Shown: positions 52,501 through 58,500 of the stretch, piece after piece
Layout: every line of letters begins with the position of its first letter
Position numbering within the stretch: the stretch's first letter is position 1
Source: Holothuria scabra
Taxonomy: Eukaryota; Echinodermata; Holothuroidea; Aspidochirotida; Holothuriidae
NCBI GenBank assembly: GCA_037179385.1
Contig: CM074189.1
Span: 19,699,020 to 19,763,019 of the forward strand
Direction: 5' to 3'
Length of the DNA: 64,000 bases
Notes under the pieces: generated by a model
Database searches by the model: none
Told to the model about the DNA's origin: nothing
What the model saw: only the letters and a program-made list of their open reading frames with translations
Program-made: the position numbers and the translations under genes

Positions 52501-55500
52501 AGTACCGACTACCGAGCAGCCCAGTTTGATCGTATTTTTAAGTCTCCAAGCTTACAATACATATATCTGTGCACGTTTTGAACATAGCAACCAGACACAA
52601 AGAAAATTCGGTGATCATTATCCGGCATAAATTAAGCCATGCATTCTCTTCTCTGCATCCCTTTCGTTATTTACAGTAGGTCTTTTGCAATGTTGTCATG
52701 TGACGTCATTGCAAACGAAAACAGTGAAGCATGTGATCTCGTACAGTGAACTTTTTCACACACGCACGTAGTAGACTTACGTGAGAATCCGTGTTTTACC
52801 GCCAAAAGGGGATGCGTGTTTTGCTGAGTGACATCATGTGGATAAGATCCAATGCTAAATTTAAATTGCCCCTGCATCGTGATTGGTTCAATTGGGTTGA
52901 TGCTTATCAGCCAATCACAACTCGTGCCATCACCTATGCGATTTAGTGTGTGAAAATCCCAGGCCCCGAAACGAATTTCCCATTGAGTTTGTGTTACGAC
53001 GATCGCACTTCGTAAGTTCGTATATGCTAGCACCGTCGGTCAAAACAGCCGGCCGATCTGCGTGCTATTAATCAAGACATGGCTAATGTCGAATCTGTAT
53101 TGGTGAGCCCATTGCCGATTATCGTATTCCACCTTTTGTATTTTAATGAATTTCTTTTCAAATATTGATTAACGTGATCGATGTAAATGATTTTCAGTTT
53201 CGTTCAAGTAAAAAGCAGCTGCAATAAAAATGCTCTAAACCATTGCCTGACAGTCCGAAATGTAATTTAACCAGCTAGAAATACAGCAGGGGTGGCGCCT
53301 GTGTGTAGAATATTCACAGTGTCACTGTACTAAAGGCTGAAGCCACAAATTCCTTGAACCTGCTCGAACCAACCTGCAATCAACGAATACATGTTCAGAC
53401 CACACTGTAGCAAACTGCATACAACATGTATGCAGCACTCATCTGCATAGATACATTACATTACTACATGCCAAGCCGATGAATTCCTTCTTGTCGAAGC
53501 GCAAACGGCGTCGGGTTTTACATCCCAAGGGTGCAAGTTTTATTTGTTATTCTTATTGTGTAACTTAGTTTAGGTAACATTCAACATGGAAGTTTACGTG
53601 AAGCAGGAACGGTCAAGCTTGAGTAGGACTTTTCTGCAGTTAAAATTTTTAAGTTTTATTTTAGTCACTGGTAAATTGCTGCTACTTTAGGCCGAATCCA
53701 GTTCTAACATACTAAGTGATTGCCACAACGCTCTATTGATCGTTTTTGCTACTAGTAAACTTGTCCCATTGTTACTCTAAATCGGATTAAGTTCAAGCTG
53801 AAGTCTGTGGTGGAATATTCGGAAGGGCTCGTGAACGAGCACTTGGTCTCTTCTCTGATAATGAGACACGCATGAGTGCACACCTGCCGTGCTCTACCGC
53901 AGCACACTGCTGCGGCGAGTTTTGAAAAGACCCCTAAGTCGATTGGGATCTGATTACCAGATTTTACTCCTAGTGAGAGGGAATGATCAGATTATGCACA
54001 TGCAACAAGATTTTGAAGTTTCTAGGAGCAACAGTAATCTAAGATTAATGTTGATTCAACTTGATAATTTGAAGTTTACTCAAGCTGAAGCACCCATTCA
54101 TGCAGGGAGGGTGACCAGAGTACAAGGCAAGTGTAAGTGCACTAGAACCAAGCCACACATATTATTTGATGTACTCATAAAATGAGGAAATCAGATCCAG
54201 GTCTATTGTTAATACCCTGGTAATTTGTAGGCCAAGGGTCCAGTTGTATTTAACTCTTTTCAACAGTACCCTTTCATCATCATTGCCTGTAAAAGATGCT
54301 CTGTGATGCTCCTAGATCAAGCTGTAATGAATGACATGAAGTGACTTCTAATTTCATCGTTATAAATTTGTGGCCCTGTTTGATTTACTCTTGATGCTTA
54401 GCAAAGTTTATTTTACTTCCTTTAGGCTGGAAAGAATCTTCTTTTACCTGTGCATTATTTTTAATTTGAAAACCAAGCATTTAGTTTCCTCAGAAAAGGG
54501 GAAAAAGAATTTCTAGTATTATTCATTTGAAATATCAGAAACCGACTGCTTGGTCAAGTGGTTGGAGCAACCAACTTGCAGTTGCGAGGTCATGAGTTCA
54601 AGTCCTGGTGGGGTCATACCAAAGACTTTAAAAATGGAACCTACTGCCATTGTGCTTGGTGCTTAGCATAAAAAATGGAGTAGAGAAAACAAGCAAGCAA
54701 GTTGGTCACAACTGAAATAAAGGCTGTGTCCAGCTCGATTTGAGCCTGGAAATTCTATGGTAAGACTCCATCTGACTAAATTGAAATGTCAGAGTCTGTA
54801 TAACAGTCAAAGTGTTTGATAAAGAAGCTATTGGTGGTTTTGAAAAAAATGACAAATTGTCATTTGCAAACACTCTTTCCACTAAAAGATTGTGTTGTAA
54901 AGCCTTTGCTCATTTTCTAATGAATGATCTGGGGGCTTCCCCCAAAATTACAACAGTTCACAGACTAGGTAAAGTCAGATTATGACCCTACCCACCTGCC
55001 ACTTCACCTGATTAACCCATTGAACATTTTTAATTTTTCTAGACCTTCCCCCAACCTATAGTGGGGTTGTATGTGATGTGCCACTGAGGTAATGGAGCAG
55101 GGTACATCAAATCAGTGCCTCACAGCTGGAAAAAAAGGTCAAATTCTGATAAAGGTTATACCAGAAGGTTATGAGTTGAGACATAAATTCCTACGTAACT
55201 TAATACAAAGTAACTATATATCACAATTGACTAACTTTATCGATTGCCTGATTCTGGCGATTTTTGTAACTGCATCTGACCGCCAATCTGGTTTGGATTC
55301 AAAAGAGTCCCCCAATTAAACCCTCTTTAGCACTGGGAGTGGTCATGATTCCATCAAAATTAACTATATCCTACCAAAACTTCCTGACTGTACAGTTTAT
55401 ATTACTTTTCTCTCTGTCCGGAGTCCTTGTTTTTCTAACTTTATCTGTATGTTTTTCCTTCAGGTTGTCTTTGAGGCTAGTTCTATTTCTGTTGAAGGGG

Positions 55501-58500
55501 GCTTGCTTGGTATAGACAGCACTTCTTTCACACCTTCATGTGGTATCACAGATGAAAATTTAAAGCCTGTGAGCCAAGGAAATGGTCTAACTGCAGGTAT
55601 TGTGATCAATGAATTTAATGCATCAACACTGCTGGTATTGATTAAATGGATAATTTTCTCGATTATTTTTGTCATGTTTGATTTTACCTCAGCAGGTAAA
55701 CATAACTGCTGCATCCTGAAATAGCTCCTTATACACTTAAGGCTTTTAATCCTGTTTTGGACATGGAATTGGCTGGGAGAGGAGATATTTTAACATATGT
55801 TCACCCTCCTAGGTTTAGGAAATGCAGAATATTGGTATTCACAGAACCTTTACATATGTACGGTGTATAGGGTATGTAGCCTAATATGTAGTTCAGTGTG
55901 GCAGGATGGACCCCTTCAGTAGCAAAAGGGTTAAGTTCAGGCAGAAACCCCATGTGACTAACTAATGACGAAGTTATTTTGGACATTTTGCAAAATTATT
56001 GTGAACACGGTATTTAAGTAAATGGGTAAGTGTACTCTAAAGTTTGGGGGCATTTCTGGAGGAGGAAAAATTTTTGAAAGTTTTAACAACATATGTATGT
56101 ATCAGTGCAAGCAAATGATAACTTTAAAGGGCCAAACCTCTCACCCCAAACTACAATTTTGATAAGGGGGTGCCAAAATTCTCAATTGGCTCAGCTCTTT
56201 GATTGAGAGCTAATTCAAACAATGCAAAGTACCAAAGCTTATATTACACAGCATGAACGGTACTCAGAGTGTTTTGATTATATAAATTGAGTTTTTCTAT
56301 ACTCACCTTGAAGCAATAAAGTGAGATGGTATCTGGATGTTTATGAATTTGAGACAACTGTGGGAGGGACTTAAGTAAGAAGGTTAGGAGCCTTGGTACT
56401 GTTTGGGGTGAGAGAACTGGGACTTTAAATGGTGATGTTTTAAGTAATTCAAGAAAATTAACTTATATTATGTGTTTACATACATACTTTGGAAAAAATG
56501 AAAGGAGGTGGCATTTTCAGAGATATTAGCTCCGTATCTGGGAAATTGTCCGTCAGATCAATGCACTCAATATCTTAAAAATTGACTCAATAGAAATGTT
56601 TGTTAGTGGTATTGTGCCATTTGCAGGTAGGATGTGTTACTGTTGCACACCATTAGGAAGAAAAGTATTTCTTTTTTTTTTGGGGGGGGGGGGGGCGGTG
56701 TTATATAAAATTAAGTTTTAAAGTTGCATTGTAGTGACTTGTTAGAAACACTGCTCTCTTTCAGTTTGCATCACACACCTGCTTCACCCCCCCCCCCCCC
56801 CCCATCCCTCACTTCCCCTCATTCTGCCTCACCACCCTCACTTACCCTCAGTTTACTTCGCCTCCTGCTTCAAAGTCAGATGTGCAAAGACTCTCCGATG
56901 CATCTCCTTGTCAGTGGTAGTTGGTTGGTTGGCCAGTCAGGTGGTTGGTTGGTCAACCAGTTTTGGTTGGTTAGCTTGTTTGTTTTGATTCTTGTTTGTT
57001 GGTTAATAAGGTGGATGAGGTTTTAGGGCTCAATTTCTAACCATTTGGTTTAAGTCTGGGCATACTGGCTTGTTTTCCTTGTCAGAGTTATGGAAGAAAT
57101 GCACTCATTAATTACTAAAGAAAATCACAGCAGGAAATTGTTTCTAAGTTATGTGGAACACACTGGGGGTTGTAGAATATGCCCAACTTAATCCCTGTAT
57201 GCCATGAGAGGTGAATAAAGGTGGAAATAAAATGAATTTGAACAGTATTTGAAACCATATTTTGAGCTAAACTTTTTTTTTTGAGCTCACACTAAACAAC
57301 ACACTTGTGTTGGTGTGTTCTTAAAGAGAAATACTGTGTTTGTTTTAAAAGGAAATTTCATCCCTTTAAAACCAATATTTATGGGCAAAGAGTAATAGAT
57401 AATTAAAAGTAAGGTAGTATGGTAGCCTTCTCCTTAAGAAATAAGTTTCCCTCAGATAGAAATTCAGTTGTTTGTTGCTTAAGAATAATTTTTTAACCCA
57501 AACTTTTAACATTTTAAAAGATGCAACTTCCATGACTCTTGTTGTGCACGATATTTTGAGGTGATTAAGCTATTGTTGGGGTTTATTGTTAAGACGGAAT
57601 GGTTTGATAATGGCTAGAGCTTTACACTTTAAATGCTTTGTTGGGGCATTTTAAATGCAATATTTTCCTTTAAATGTCATCTCCATTACTAAGCTGGATT
57701 GACTTAAAACCAGTTGGTTAGAAAATGGTCCATACAACCTCATCTCAGTATAATACAGTAGTTTATCATATACTTAAATATGATATGAGGAAACAACAGC
57801 TTTACATCTCATTTTTGACCAATCAGTGTGAAGGTACTATTTGGTTGAATGTCAGTTCAAAAAAATTTTCTTTTCAATTGTTTATTGGGATATCAAGGGA
57901 TATTCTCCATATATGTGGTAGGGGGATACATTGCTTTTATGCAAAAGCCCCTTCAAACTAAAATTTCTCAGTTTGGAACAACACAGGTGAGAGTCATCAT
58001 TTTTTCTGTGTTTTAAATTTTTTGATTTATTACTTTGTAATCACTTTATTTCATTTCTGTTTTTTCCTATCAGTAATCATCTTCATAGTTGGGATACTGA
58101 TCTGCCTTGCTCTTTTGATCGGGGTAGCCGTAGCCGTAAAAGGTAGAAAGAAGGAGTACCACACAGGGTGAGTACCCTTACAAAAGAATGTGTATTGATG
58201 TTTCTTCCAATTCCACATAATTTCTCACTTCTGCCATTTGTTTTTACAAGGATTTGCAAGAAAACCTGTGTTTCCCTGTAAAATTGACGGAGGTTTGCCA
58301 TTTGCCTCACTTTGTCACAGCACGGCGTTGCTAGAGAAGGAGGTACAATGTTCTATAGTCTCTTTGAGGCAATGATCGTATCTGACAGTAATCTTGCTTC
58401 TATCTGCCAAATTCTTATCTCTAGGCTTTGATTAGCGTGGACTTGTGATTCATCATCAAAATATCAATGGTGGGACACATTCCTTACACCCTTCTCGTTA

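Larger units (their letters stand above)
47788..55463. other. Intron R-S (7.7 kb, the longest)
   Basis: 47788-48428 shows nothing recognised. The 5.5-kb TIR element follows, then SINE-D copy 5. 54786-55463 shows nothing recognised. Confidence 0.5.
55597..58073. other. Intron S-T
   Basis: MITE-H copy, MITE-A copy 8, homopolymer runs (G at ~56682-56696, C at ~56788-56803), a short 'ggttggttggtc' repeat at 56910-57005 and SINE-E copy 3. 57335-58073 shows nothing recognised. Confidence 0.5.

Noticed and set aside
52671..53033. 120-codon open frame on the minus strand inside the 5.5-kb element
   Set aside because: No recognisable domain and no repeat of it elsewhere; length is within what chance allows.
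53079..53102. ATG followed by seven codons (ANVESVL) and gtgagc, resembling a first coding exon
   Set aside because: Too short to support; no downstream exon to join could be identified before the element ends.
54547..54620. tRNA gene suggested by box A and box B
   Set aside because: No cloverleaf can be drawn beyond the promoter boxes; the body is repeated as SINE-D.
56682..56803. G and C homopolymer runs (also at 36632, 49411, 59264, 62127)
   Set aside because: Low-complexity tracts that may partly be assembly artefacts; no structure beyond the run.
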